DNA of 64,000 nt from Silene latifolia (Eukaryota; Streptophyta; Magnoliopsida; Caryophyllales; Caryophyllaceae). The translations under genes and the position numbers were made by a program. The notes under the pieces are model-generated. The model was not told the DNA's origin. It was given only the letters and a program-made list of their open reading frames with translations, and made no database searches. Location: NCBI RefSeq assembly GCF_048544455.1, contig NC_133538.1, forward strand, positions 44,593,969 to 44,657,968, written 5' to 3'. Positions 11,957 to 23,543 of the stretch are shown here, piece by piece. How positions within the stretch are numbered: position 1 is the stretch's first letter; every line of letters starts with the position of its first letter.

Positions 11957-13295
11957 ATGGCTGGAAATAATGCAATCCCAATGCCTAGTGCCACACTAGA
12001 TCGTTCGTCCTGGCTTAAAATGTTCATGGACCAAATGAATCACCACTCGATCAAGAATGATGGGTCCAATTTTGCGGATCGGGAGGCGGCACTACGGAAT
12101 GCGCATCGCCGACGGTAAGCTCAGGTATTTAACTGAGCCAATACCGATCAACCCAGGCCCAAATGCAGGAATCAACGAGTCACTCGCTTATAGTGATTTC
12201 GTTATGGAAGCGGGTGCGATAAAGAACATACTCATCTTTGCAATGGAAACCAATTTGTAGAGACGCTTCATTGCCCAAGGTGCAAACAAGATTTTCACCA
12301 CGCTCACTAACGAGTTCTCAAAGGCACCGAGAATCGTTACATATGAGCATACATGTCGCTTCTTTGATGCGAAACTCCAGAAGGGCCAACCGGTTAGCCC
12401 ACACATTCTTTACATGATTGAGAATGTCGAGAAACTGGAGTCACTGAATTGTAGAATCAGTGAGAGTATTATCATTGACCGAATGCTTCATTCTCTTCAC
12501 GATGGTTTTGCCCTTTTCAGGGCGAACTACTACATGAATGACTTGAAAAAGAGTCCTCATGAGCTACACTCCCTTCTCGTACAGACCGAGAAGGATATGA
12601 AATTGAGTGGGAGCATGAAGCAGGATGTTCTCACGATTCACAACAAGAGTAAAGGTAAGGGCAAGGTTCATGGCGACCTAGCTGTAGGTAAGCCAAAGTT
12701 TAAGAAGCCAGGAAACGGTAAGAGTGCGCCTGGTGAGACTAGTGGCTCACAGGGCAAGACAAAGAGCAAGGGCGGTGACATAGAATGCCACCATTGTCAC
12801 AAGACTGGACATTGGAGGAGGAACTGTCCCGTCTACCGTGAGGACATCAAGGCAGGCCGCATCGTTCCTGTTGGTATGTCATCTTATATTCATATGATTG
12901 AGATTAACCATGCAAGTTTCGGAACTTGGGTACTAGATACTGGTTGTGGTTCTCATCTGTGTAATCATTTTCAGAGCCTAAAGAACATCATACCTCTCGA
13001 AAAAGGTGATGTGGACCTGCGAGTCGGGAATGGAGCACGAGTAGTCTGCGCCTCGAAGGGAACATATGTAATCCAACTCCCTAGTGGTTTTGAGTTATCT
13101 TTAAATAACTGTTACTATGTACCCAGTTTATCTAAGAACATTATTTCTGTTTCCGTACTTGCTAAAGACGGTTTTACATTTTCAATAAAGGATAATAGTT
13201 GTATTTTCTCTTTTAATGAAATGATTTATGGCAAAGCGCTTCATGAATGGAATTTATATCTTAGATCAAACCACGGAAGTATTACACATGAATAA
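11957..13295 (+). pseudogene. gag: Copia gag and protease, frameshifted
   Basis: ATG 11957 opens MAGNNAIPMPSATLDRSSWL, after which the frame breaks near 12118 and again near 12260-12410. From 12414 a clean frame encodes the C-terminal gag (LHSLLVQTEKDMKLSGSMKQ), a lysine/glycine-rich stretch, a zinc knuckle CHHCHKTGHWRRNC (about 12787-12828), and the protease active site WVLDTGCGSHLC (about 12928-12963). It ends at 13295, where the frame shifts into the pre-integrase region. The DTG triad is present. Broken frames make it non-functional as sequenced. Confidence 0.85.
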
Positions 13296-15619
13296 TAAGA
13301 AATTAAAGGTTGGTGACAAAGATCAAACCTATCTATGGCATTGTCGAATGGGACATATAAATGAGAAACGCGTAAAGAAACTCGTCGATAATGGGACTAT
13401 TCCCTCATTCGGATTTTCTGCATATGGCACGTGTGAATCATGTCTCATTGGCAAGATGACTCAAATTTCCTTCAAAGGTGTTGGAATGCGCGCTAGTGAC
13501 CTATTAGGACTCATACATACGGACGTATGTGGACCTATGTCAATTACCGCTAGAGATGGCTATAGATATTTTATCACTTTCACGGATGATTTGAGTAGAT
13601 AGGGATATGTCTACTTAATGAAGCATAAAAGTGAGTCCTTTGAGAAATTCAAGGAATACCAGAATAGGGTACAGAACCAACTGGGTAGAAAGATTAAAGC
13701 ACTCCGTTCAGATCGGGGTGGCGAGTATCTTTCAAATGAGTTTGATCAACACCGAAAGATCGTGGAATCATTTTGCGATTAACTCCACCTGAACACCTCA
13801 ATTGAATGGTGTGTCCGAACGGAGAAATCGAACCTTACTTGATATGGTTCGATCCATGATGAGTCACACCGTAGTGCCTGATTCATTATGGGGTTATGCT
13901 CTTTTGTCAGCTGCTCTTATACTTAACCGAAGTCCGTCTAAAGCTGCCGACAAGACTCCATATGAAATGTGGAAGGGAACGGTACCTAACTTGTCCTTTT
14001 TTCGGGTTTGGGGCTGCGAGGCTTATGTCAAGTGGAGACACGAGGATAAGCTCGGCCCGCGATCGGTCAAGACATACTTTATAGGTTATCCAAAAGGAAC
14101 ATTTGGTCATTACTTCTATTCGCCAACCGAACATCGAGTTTTTGTTGCAGCTAGTGCGACGTTCTTAGAGAAAGAATTTCTCGAGAACAAAACGAGTAAT
14201 AGAACCTTCGAGCTGTCGGAGATTCCAGAACCAACAACCGAGGAACAGATGGAGGAAGCTGTACCTCCAACTGATGATACGGTCTATATTCCTGAGGAAC
14301 CTAGGAGGTCGGGTAGAGACTCTCATCCTCCGGACAGATACATTGGTATGGTCGAGGAGAATGACGTTTTACTTCTAGAAAGTAATGAACCCGCAACCTA
14401 TAAAGGTGCTATGGCCTGTTCCGACTCAAAGCTATGGCTCGAAGCCATGCAATCCGAGAGGGACTCCATGTATGAGAATAACGTATGGGATCTAGTTGAT
14501 TTACCTAATAAGGTAAAACCTCTACAGTGCAAATGGCTTTACAAAATAAAGCGTTCTGTAGACGCGCAACCAGATATCTATAAGGCACGACTTGTGGCAA
14601 AAGGTTTCACTCAAGTGCAAGGATTGCATTATGATGAGATTTTTGCACCTGTAGTCATGCTACGTTCCATTCGGATAATCTTAGCGATTGCCGCATTTCA
14701 TGATTATGAGATTTGGCAAATGGATGTGAAAACCGCCTTCTTAAACGGTTATTTGGAGGAAGAGTTGTACATGGTGCACCCGAAGGTTTCATAGATCCTA
14801 AACATCTTAAGAAGGTATGCAAGCTTAAGCGTTCCATTTATGGACTTAAGCAAGCTTCTCGGAGTTGGAATCATCGTTTCGACCAAGTGATAAAGGAGTA
14901 TGGTTTCACTCGATCGGTCGAGGAACCATGCTTATATATCAAGTCGAGTGGGAGCAAGATTGTATTCTTGATATTGTATGTCGATGACATACTCTTTATT
15001 GGGAATGAAATTCCTCTCCTATCTTCGGTTAAAGAATGGTTGAAGAACCATTTCCAGATGAAAGATCTGGGTGAGGCACAACGTATTTTGGGAATCCGTA
15101 TCTACCGAGATAGATCATGACGGAGGTTATCACTTAGTCAGGAGTCTTATTTGGATAAGGTTCTTGAGAGGTTCAGCATGACCAACTCCAAGAAGAGGAA
15201 CCTTCCTATGACGACTGGGATGCAGTTGAGCAAGTCTCAGTCACCCACGACGCCTGAAGGGATTGAGCGCATGAGTCGTATTCCTTATGCATCTGCAATA
15301 GGATCGATCATGTATGCCATGATATGCACACGTCCGGGCGTGGCATATGCATTAGTATGACGAGTCGGTACCAAAAGACTCCAGGTGAAACACACTGGAT
15401 AGCAGTCAAAAATATCTTCAAGTACCTACGGAGGACTAAGGATTGGGTATTGACTTATGGAAGCGATACTAAGCTATGCTCAACCGGTTACGCGGATGCT
15501 AGCTTCCAAACGGATCGAGATGATTCAAAATCTCAGTCCGGGTTCGTCTTCACTCTTAATGGTGCTGCGGTCAGCTGGAAGAGTTCCAAACAGAGTGTTG
15601 TAGCAGATTCTACTACCGA
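13296..15619 (+). pseudogene. pol: Copia pol: integrase, RT and start of RNase H, broken
   Basis: The frames of one polyprotein are scattered here. Pre-integrase LWHCRMGHI (about 13336) and integrase HTDVCGPM...FTDD run to a TAG at 13600-13602. The next segment carries SDRGGEYLSN, then NGVSERRNRTLL (from 13804). The reverse transcriptase has YKARLVAKGFTQ and [10 protein letters not shown] (to 14794), breaks, then resumes with YGLKQASRSW and LYVDDILFI (to 15120). RNase H begins with GYADASFQTDRDDS and WKSSKQSVVADSTTES and is interrupted near 15620-15631 by the Athila-like element. It continues at 24860. At least five disablements are present. Confidence 0.85.
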
Positions 15620-15631
15620 ATCAATCCGAGT

Positions 15632-16955
15632 CGACACGGTGCCGCAACCCTCACAAAGATAAAACCAACGGGTCTCAACTAAATGTAGCGGAGGCGATCG
15701 GGTATCGAATCCACGGGAGATGGGAATCCTATAGTCAACTAGGTCTGTGCATGTCAAAGTAACCAAAATAGGGGGTTTGTTTGTTTATTTTCTAAAAACT
15801 ACGAGTAAAGGAGAGAATAAAAGGAACGAGAGAGAAATAAAATAAAGATGAACAAGGGAGAAAGGTACTAGGATTGTCGGTTCACCATGGCTTCTAAAGT
15901 CCTGGACTAAAATAAAGATGCCCTAAATCCAAGTCAGGGTAATAAACGTCACCTTTCGGTCCTTAGTTCGCCCTAGGCAAAACTAGTTTAGCTTTCGCCC
16001 TAGCTAGCATAAATCCTAATGAAACGCTGCAGAACTACTCCTTTTCCAATCTTTCGATCTAGGAGAAGGGGATAACGAGACAGATTAATTGAGTGCGTCG
16101 ACTCAAACAATTAAGAGATATTAAAGCGTGGATGCATACAACTAGACTACGGGTGTTCTAATTAATTCGTCCTTCCTACGCCATGGCTACCCTAAATCCT
16201 AGCAAAGCGATTAGCTATTCATGATCGAAATGAGGAACAATAGTGGCAAAGCAAATAACAATAGATAACATAATAAACGAAATCGAATCGAAATTATGCT
16301 ATGATAATACCGAATTCAACGAAGAAAAAAATTGAGAAATGGCGATGAAAAGTACTTCCGATCCAAAAACTAAAGCAACAGTCTCCGTCCTCCGTCTAGA
16401 ATGTCATAATTAGGTCTCTAGTATTCCTTGCCTCTTTATAAGAAAAATAGCAAGGAAATAAAGCGTTATAAAATAACAACACAAACGAATTAAAGCCCAT
16501 CGGTGCGTGGCCTCTCGATCGAACTCCACGATTGCTCGATCGAGAGCTTCCCCTAAGTATCTCCCTCGATCGAGAACAGGACATCTCGATCGAGGCCTTC
16601 ACCTTTGCATTCACTCGATCGAGAACAGGACATCTCGATCGAGGCCTTCACCTTTGCATTCACTCGATCGAGAACAGGACATCACGATCGAGGGGTTCTT
16701 GACTTCTTGTGTGTTCTCCTAATCCTTTGGATGCCTTCACGCGTCTCAAGATGGTAAAGTTTCGTGCCAACTCTCTTAATCAAGCTTGGAGGATCGCAAA
16801 TAGGCTGATTTCCAGTCATTCCGGTTCGTACCTGCAAATAATGCAAAACAGAACAAAGTAGACTATTCGGGGTATAAAGTGACATAATATCACTCAAATA
16901 CATAGAAATGCGTGCCAAAAGAGACCGTAAAAGTCTATGTAAAATGCACGCATCA
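15632..16955 (-). repeat. 3' LTR of the Athila-like element
   Basis: 1324 bp, very similar to 23544-24859. On the minus strand it begins TGATGCGTGCATTT. It contains a CTCGATCGAG array at about 16509-16695. Confidence 0.88.
16509..16695. repeat. Phased CTCGATCGAG array (Athila 3' LTR)
   Basis: Eight copies or near-copies of the 10-bp palindrome, spaced about 20-21 or 29-30 bp. It is the counterpart of the array at 24418-24596 in the other LTR. The final copy has a mismatch (catcACGATCGAG). Confidence 0.9.
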
Positions 16956-18530
16956 AACTTCCCCAAACCAAACCTTTGCTTGTCCTCAAGCAAACTAATG
17001 CAACTAGCTAGGATGAAATGGATAGGAGTAGAACATAGACAAGCTGAAGACCGCCGTCTTAAACCGTTTAAATGCATAAGAATCAACTACTAGTAGCTCG
17101 ACATCAAGGCAAATGAATTTATGCATATTTCAAAGAGACGTTGAACTTTCGACCTTGCAAGACTTTTAAAAATGGACTCTCACGGGTCGCTCAATCACAC
17201 AAAGAAGCATAAGGTGATATATAATATAAGCTAGAAGGAATAAAGAACACTCACCTAACTGCGACCTATAAGAACATGCATGCAATCTAACGTGAATAAA
17301 GTCTCTACAACCGTACATATGCATTCCAACCAAACTGATGACCAAGACACATGCCGAGGACTTACATATGGGTAAGTGAGGTAAAAGGTAAGAAGGGGCT
17401 AAAATGAGTTTGGATACGTGGGGTTAATAGCCAAGCTAGCAACAACGGGTCCAAATTATGCAACTTCCCTACTTCAAACTCCATACAAATCAATACGAAA
17501 CAGTGCAAATTGGATGCACACAACTCACTAATCGACACAAAATTATCAACTCCCCATAAGGCATAGATTAAATATGGGAGTATGAATCACAACATACAGT
17601 CTTTCATTTTCCGCATATGATTTTTTCTTTTCTTTTTTTTTCTTTTTCATTTTTCTTTTCGGATTTTCCTTTTCCTCTTTTTTTTCTTTTTTTTCACTTA
17701 TTTTTCAATATTTCTCCTTCATTTCCTTCACCCATCCATCTCATGAAAAGATATAATAACCAACTGCAAATCAACACATTCCCAACATTGCTACCATTAC
17801 TAGCTCGGCTAGGGTAGGAAAAATATGGATTGTAGCTAAATAGGGACAAAATGGGCTATTTGGCTATGTGGAGCTCATGGGTAAAATGAAATAAAGGGGT
17901 TGCCTCTCCAAACATGTGTCACCAACCACAGACCCGAATGCATACAGGTACTAAGTAGACTAAACTCATGCTTATGCAATTTGATGTTACATGCCTTATA
18001 AGGAGTAACTACTCACTTCCTACATGAACTGGTCATGGATGACACCAGTTAAAAAGCTCTAAACCTCAGAAAGATATTGTAGTTTGCCAAAATTTCAAGT
18101 CAAGTCTACTTGTTCAACGAATTTTGAAACGAAATTCGAGAAATTGCAAAGGCTGTTGCTAAAAGATGTGAAACAATGCAAGGCTTAAGCAAAAAGACAG
18201 TTATCAGCAATGAAAAACTCCCATCAGACTCAACCTAAAATGCAAAAACAAACATGATTTTTTTTTTGAATTTTGAAATTTTTCAATTTTTATGATTTTT
18301 TTTTTTATGAAATAAAATACAATGCAAACGTAAGTAAACGTGGTAACAAAAATGCGATAAAAACAACATGCAGACACGATATGGATGCAAAACCTCCCCA
18401 AACCAAACCGTACAATGTCCCCATTGTACAAAGTAAAGGAAAAGAGATGCAGACGAAAGAGAGGGAGAGTCGAAAACTTACAAAAGTGTGTAGACCACGG
18501 ACCTCCCCAAACCGAACCAGATAGAGAGGT
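16956..18530 (-). other. 3' non-coding region of the Athila-like element
   Basis: Next to the LTR the minus strand has GGTTTGGTTTGGGGAAGT, the probable polypurine tract (about 16956-16975), preceded by GCTTGAGGACAAGC, a block commonly seen upstream of the 3' LTR in Athila/Tat elements. The remainder includes a T/C-rich tract at 17615-17705 and AT-rich sequence without a convincing gene. In full Athila elements an envelope-like ORF can occur here; none is seen. Confidence 0.65.
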
Positions 18531-18540
18531 TAGTAGGGCT

Positions 18541-18713
18541 CTCGATCGACAAAGGATCAGGTCGTTCGATAAGAACACGGTAATCGATCGAGACAAGTAA
18601 CACTCGATCGAGGCTTTTAACGGTGCAGAAACTCGATCGAGCAAGTAGGAGCTCGATCGAGAGCTTTGAAGGGGAAGGACCACTCGATCGAGCAAGAAGG
18701 CTACTCGATCGAG
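18541..18713. repeat. Phased CTCGATCGAG array (Athila internal 3' region)
   Basis: Palindrome copies or variants start at about 18541, 18562, 18583, 18603, 18632, 18652, 18683 and 18704. Successive spacings are about 21, 21, 20, 29, 20, 31 and 21 bp. It lies in non-coding sequence downstream of integrase. Confidence 0.85.
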
Positions 18714-18909
18714 AGCTGTAGCATCAGTAAGCAACAGTACGGTACCTGTGCTGTACAAAAAAAACGCGAAAATTCTATTAAAATTGTTCAAACACACACC
18801 AAACAGAAATAAAGAACGGTAAAAGTTCGAAAAAACAAATACAACAAATTACAATCGGGTTGCCTCCCGATAAGCGCAGGTTTATAAGGTCCCGCACGAC
18901 CTATAAGCG

Positions 18910-21640
18910 TCAAACATCACTCTCCGCCATCGCGTCGAAAAAGAGAACTTCGACGCGTCCAACCACAGCATCAGCCCCATAATAATGCTTCACAAGATGA
19001 CCATTAACTTTGAAGCGATTCCCCTCGGAGTCCTCTAACTCAACTGATCCAAATTTTGTGACGCCAGTCACCGTGTACGGACCACTCCACCTGGACTTCA
19101 GCTTACCAAGAAACAGTCTCAACCGGGCATTAAACAGTAACACCTTTTGCCCAACATGGAACTCACGGGGTACAATCCTCTTATCGTGCCAACGCTTAGT
19201 CTTCTCCTTATAAACTCGGGAGCTATCATAAGCGTTCACCAAAACTCCTCCAAAAGCGCATCTAGCCGCAATAAACGCTTCTCACCACACAAGTCAGCAT
19301 CATAATTAAGCTGGCGGATAGCCCACCAAGCTTTATGTTCTAGCTCAACAGGAAGATGACAAGACTTTCCATACACTAAACGATACGGTGAAGCACCGAT
19401 TGGTGTCTTAAAAGCCGTCCTATAAGCCCACAACGTGTCCTCTAGTTTAGCACTCCAGTCTTTCCGTGATTTAGACACTACTTTGCTCAATATCTCTTTT
19501 AGTTCCCTATTAGAGACCTCAACCTGTCCGCTAGTCTGAGGGTGATACCCCAAACCCCTACGGTGTTTGACACCATATTTAGACAAAGAAAAGCGATCAA
19601 CCGTTGTTCTCTAAAATGCATACCCCTATCGCTAATGACGACCCTAGGGACACCAAAACGGGGAAAAATAATCTTACGAAACAGCTTAATCACGGTCCTG
19701 GCATCACAATTGGGGGTGGCAATTGCCTCCACCCACTTAGACACATAGTCTACAGCTACCGAAATATACCTGTTACCCTGGCTAGACGGGAATGGCCCTT
19801 GATAATCAATGCCCTATACATCGAAAATCTCAACCTCTAGGATGCCGTTCTGAGGCATCTCATGTCTCTTGGAAATGTTTTCCGTTCTCTGACAGGCATC
19901 ACAGCTAGCAACAAAAGTTTTAGTGTCAGCGAAAAGAGTTGGCCAATAAAACCTGACTGCAATACCTTATCCACGGTACGTGATGGACCGTGGTGTCCTC
20001 CACAAGGAGCCGAATGGCAGCCTTCTAGGATAGCTTTGGTCTCCCACTGCGGAATACACCATCTGTAGAGTCCGTCTGCACATTCCTTAAATATATAAGG
20101 GTCATCCTAGAAATATTGCCGTGCATCGTGTAAGAACCTCTTGCGCTGCTGATGAGATAAATCGGTGGCGTGCACAGGCTTGATCGACAACAAAGTTAGC
20201 ATAGTCTCGCAAACCAAGGTTCAAAGACCATCCTTAGAATTCACAGAGGTTACGGAAAAGACATCAACAAAAATAAAGAGTCGTCGTGAAAAAGAATCAT
20301 TAATAGGAAGAGAATCCTCCCCCTCCTGTTGCGTCGGCCGCGACAGATGGTCGGCTCGACATTTTCTCGCTCCCTTCTTATCCTTAATCTCCAAGTCAAA
20401 CTCCCGTAAAAGGAGTATCCATCGCAGAATCGGGCTTAGCTTCCTTCTTGTTCGGAAGGTGTTTCAAATACGCATGATCTGTAAAAATAATAACTTTAGA
20501 ACCCAACAAATACGATCTAAACTTATCTAACGCATAAATAACAGCTAAAAGCTCCTTCTCCGTGGTAGCATATTTCACTTGAGCCTCATCCAGAGTTCGG
20601 CTCGCATAATAAATTGCACTCAGCGCCTTGTCTTTCCGCTGGCCTAGCACCGCTCCTAGTGCATAGTCGCTGGCATCGCACATAATCTCGAAGCGACTTC
20701 GGTCCGGAGAGGCCGATAATGGGTGCAGAGACCAAAGCCTGCTTCAAAGTGTTAAAAGCAGAAAGACATTCATCATTAAAATTAAAAGGAGCATCCTTTA
20801 AAAGCAACTGTGTCAGCGGTCGAGCAATCTTTGAGAAGTCCTTGATAAACCGACGATAAAAGCCAGCGTGACCAAGGAAACTTCTCACCCCCTTAATATT
20901 AACTGGAGGGGGTAATTGCTCGATTACTTGCACCTTTGCTCTGTCTACCTCAATACCCCTGTTGGAGACTAAGTGCCCAAGGACAACGCCCTCATTTACC
21001 ATAAAATGGCACTTCTCTCAGTTTAGCACTAGATTAACCTCAATACATCGTTGCAAAACTTTATCAAGGTTAGCTAAACAATTATCAAAGTCATTCCCAA
21101 AGACACTGAAATCGTCCATAAAGACTTCCATGATAGACTCGATATACTCGGAAAAGATCCCCATCATACACCTCTGAAAGGTGGCAGGGGCATTACACAA
21201 ACCAAAAGGCATTCTGCGATAAGCAAAGACACACTTCGGACAAGTAAAAGTAGTCTTTTCCCGATCATCTGGATGAATAGGGATCTGAAAGAACCCTGAG
21301 TACCCATCCAGATAACAGAAAAACTCATGAGAAGCCAATCTCTCTATCATCTGATCAATGAAAGGAAGGGGGAAATGATCTTTCTTGGTGGCGGCATTTA
21401 ATTGCCGATAATCTATACACATCCGCCACCCGGTCACTAGTCTAGTTGGTATTAGCTAATTATTTTCATTTCGGACAACTGTAGTACCACCTTTCTTAGG
21501 TACCACCTGAAAGGGACTTACCCATTTAGAATTCCCAATTGAATAAACAATACCTGCGTCGAGTAGTTTCATAACCTCAGCCGTCACAACCTCTTCCATC
21601 TTCGGATTCGACTTTTCGACCACCCCGCCTAAGGTTTGTG
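18910..21640 (-). pseudogene. pol: Athila-like pol: RT, RNase H, integrase
   Basis: Minus-strand order: RT N-terminus near 21610 (KWVSPFQVVPKKGG), an in-frame stop near 21455, then GWRMCIDYRQLN, FCYLDGYSGF, MPFGLCNAPATF and the active site FMDDFSVFG (21018-21437). The thumb FLGHAGFYRRFIKDFS lies in 20586-21002. RNase H has CDASDYALGAVLGQ, EKELLAV and FTDHAYL (20396-20683). Integrase has an HHCC-like segment with CDACQ (about 19880-20060), [19 protein letters not shown] and [17 protein letters not shown] (19236-19744). The C-terminal ...KSRWSGPYTVTGV ends at 18910. There is no chromodomain. Several frameshifts and stops separate the pieces, so it is not functional as sequenced. Confidence 0.9.
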
Positions 21641-22024
21641 ATCATCCTCTAGCTCAATCATGTGCATGCAGACATCGGGCGATGCCCTTAAGGTCATCCA
21701 ACGAATATCCCATCGCCTTCCTATTTCTCTTAAGAATAGTCAATAAAGCGATTAAGCGTAATCGTCCGTTTGAGCTTAGCGCTCACAATCACTGGAAACT
21801 GCTTAGTATCATCAAGAAAGGCATACTTAAGGTGAGAGGGGAGAGCTTTACGCTCGGGGACCTTTACCTCGACTGAGCACAAAGTGTGTGCCAAGTTCTC
21901 TACTGTTCCACTGAACGTCGACAGCTCTATCTCATCTGTAGTAATTCCATGCAACCGCCGACATCGTCCTCGTCATCTGAAAAATCTGCACACTCATCTA
22001 GAAACATCAAAGACTCCTGGATCC

Positions 22025-23480
22025 TTAACTAAGGAATCCGACCAAAATTAAATAAGCGGACTCATCAATAATATCAACAGAATAACAAGTATCCTCTATC
22101 ATCGGTCTAAACAAGGTCTCGGGCAGACTAAACGTAATCACATCATCCCTTACCTCTAGAGTCAAACGCCCGAGTTTGACATCAATAATAGCTCCAGTTG
22201 TACACAAAAACGGTCTACCCAAAATAATCTGCACGGGTATCCTCAAAGAATATCTAAAACAATAAAGTCCACTGGGATAAAGAATTTGCCTACCTTGACA
22301 GGCACATCCTCTAAGATACCTAAGGGCCGTCTAACAGATCTGTCGGCCATCTGTAGAGTGATATTGGTCATTTTTAGGTGACCCAATTTAAGCTTAGAAA
22401 AGATAGAATAGGGCATGACACTGACACTAGCTCCAAGGTCACACAGCGCCCTATTTATCACCACATCTCCTATAACACAAGAAATAGAGAAACTACCCGG
22501 GTCCTTCAATTTAGGGGGTGACTTTCCCGAAATTAGACTACTAGACTCTTCCATGAAAGCGACAGTAGCGGTTTCTCCAAATTCCCTCTTACGCGTAATA
22601 ATATCTTTCATAAATTTTGCGTAAGGAGGTATTTGGGTAATTAACTCAGCAAGAGGAATGGTTACTTGAATGTTTCTTACCATATCTGCGAATTTGCTGA
22701 GTTGTCTCTCCGTATTTGTGTCGCGTAATCGACTCGGGTAAGGGACCTTGACCATAGGAAGTGGGTCCTCTTCTTTCTCTTTACCTTTATCAGTTCTTGA
22801 CACCCTCGCAAAGACAGAGGGTACCCCACTACGTCAGCATTAGAATGCGTGTCCCCAGGCTCAGCATCTCTCGATCGAGGCTCAAAAGTGCTCGATCGAG
22901 AGCTTTTCTTGCTAACCTCTCTCGATCGAGAGGTTTCATTGTGCGGCTTACTCGATCGAGAAGTATCGGCTCTCGATCGAGAGGTTTCTTCCTCAGCATG
23001 GGTCGATCGAGAGGTAAGTTCACTCGATCGACTTCCCTTCAGCAATTCTTCGTCATTTTGCTGAACAGTGATCCCTGCCTCGGCGTTTGAACTTTCTGGA
23101 GTATGTTCTGGTCCGTCATAAGTGCGACCACTCCTCAAACTTATTGCATTTACCGGGTCTTCCTCTAAGCACATTGATTCACATTTTTCGAGCAGTTTAC
23201 GGAAGACATCCGCACTAGATTCCCGCTCAAGATGTTGCGTGTGAATGGCGGCCTTAAGGTTGTACTCGACCAACATTGTCGATAAAGCTCGAGGGAAAAG
23301 CCTCCTTGCCTAAACTTCCGATAGGCTAGAACGCTCTCGGATGTAGCCGTGCATGAAATGGGATTGTGTCCCCATTCGCCACATCTTCCACAAATTACCT
23401 CCATAGCTGAACTATAACCCGTAAGCACAAAAACACTCGGGTCAAGAATGATAACTCGCCTCTCAGGAATAAATTCCCCG
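22025..23480 (-). pseudogene. gag: Athila-like gag (N-terminally deleted) and protease
   Basis: Minus strand. A zinc knuckle CGRCGEWGHNPISC lies at about 23340-23385. The Athila box NAISLRSGRTYDGP (in 22677-23276) and an unusual serine/arginine-rich segment encoded by the CTCGATCGAG array (TSRS, TSRSR and similar, 22870-23032) follow. Next come LPYPSRL-like sequence (VPYPSRL), the PPYAKFMKDI block, and the protease CDLGASVSVMPYSIF with IILGRPFL (22025-22803). Only about 60 codons separate the primer site from the zinc knuckle, so the usual retrotransposon gag domain is missing. Frame changes occur near 22700 and 22243. It is recognisable but disabled. Confidence 0.85.
22870..23032. repeat. 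Phased CTCGATCGAG array inside gag
   Basis: Copies start at about 22870, 22891, 22921, 22951, 22972, 23002 (first base G) and 23023. Spacings are 21, 30, 30, 21, 30 and 21 bp, all divisible by three, so the gag frame is kept and each copy encodes S-R-S or similar. Confidence 0.85.
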
Positions 23481-23520
23481 AGACAAAAGACAAACAAAGG
23501 AACTATAAAATTGCACCGTC

Positions 23521-23538
23521 TCCCAAACAACGGCGCCA
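23521..23538 (-). promoter_or_regulatory. Primer binding site of the Athila-like element
   Basis: The minus strand reads TGGCGCCGTTGTTTGGGA five bases inside the 5' LTR. This is the characteristic primer site of Athila-type elements and sets the orientation as minus. Confidence 0.85.
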
Positions 23539-23543
23539 AAATT

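Noticed and set aside
18204-18797. Minus-strand ORF of 197 codons
   Set aside because: Lies in the Athila-like 3' non-coding region, rich in F/L from T runs, and includes the palindrome array; no similarity to envelope-like or other retrotransposon proteins that I can see.
22829-23064. ORFs with repeated LDRE/LDREV in other frames
   Set aside because: They are the CTCGATCGAG palindrome read in other frames; the gag frame on the minus strand is the homologous one.
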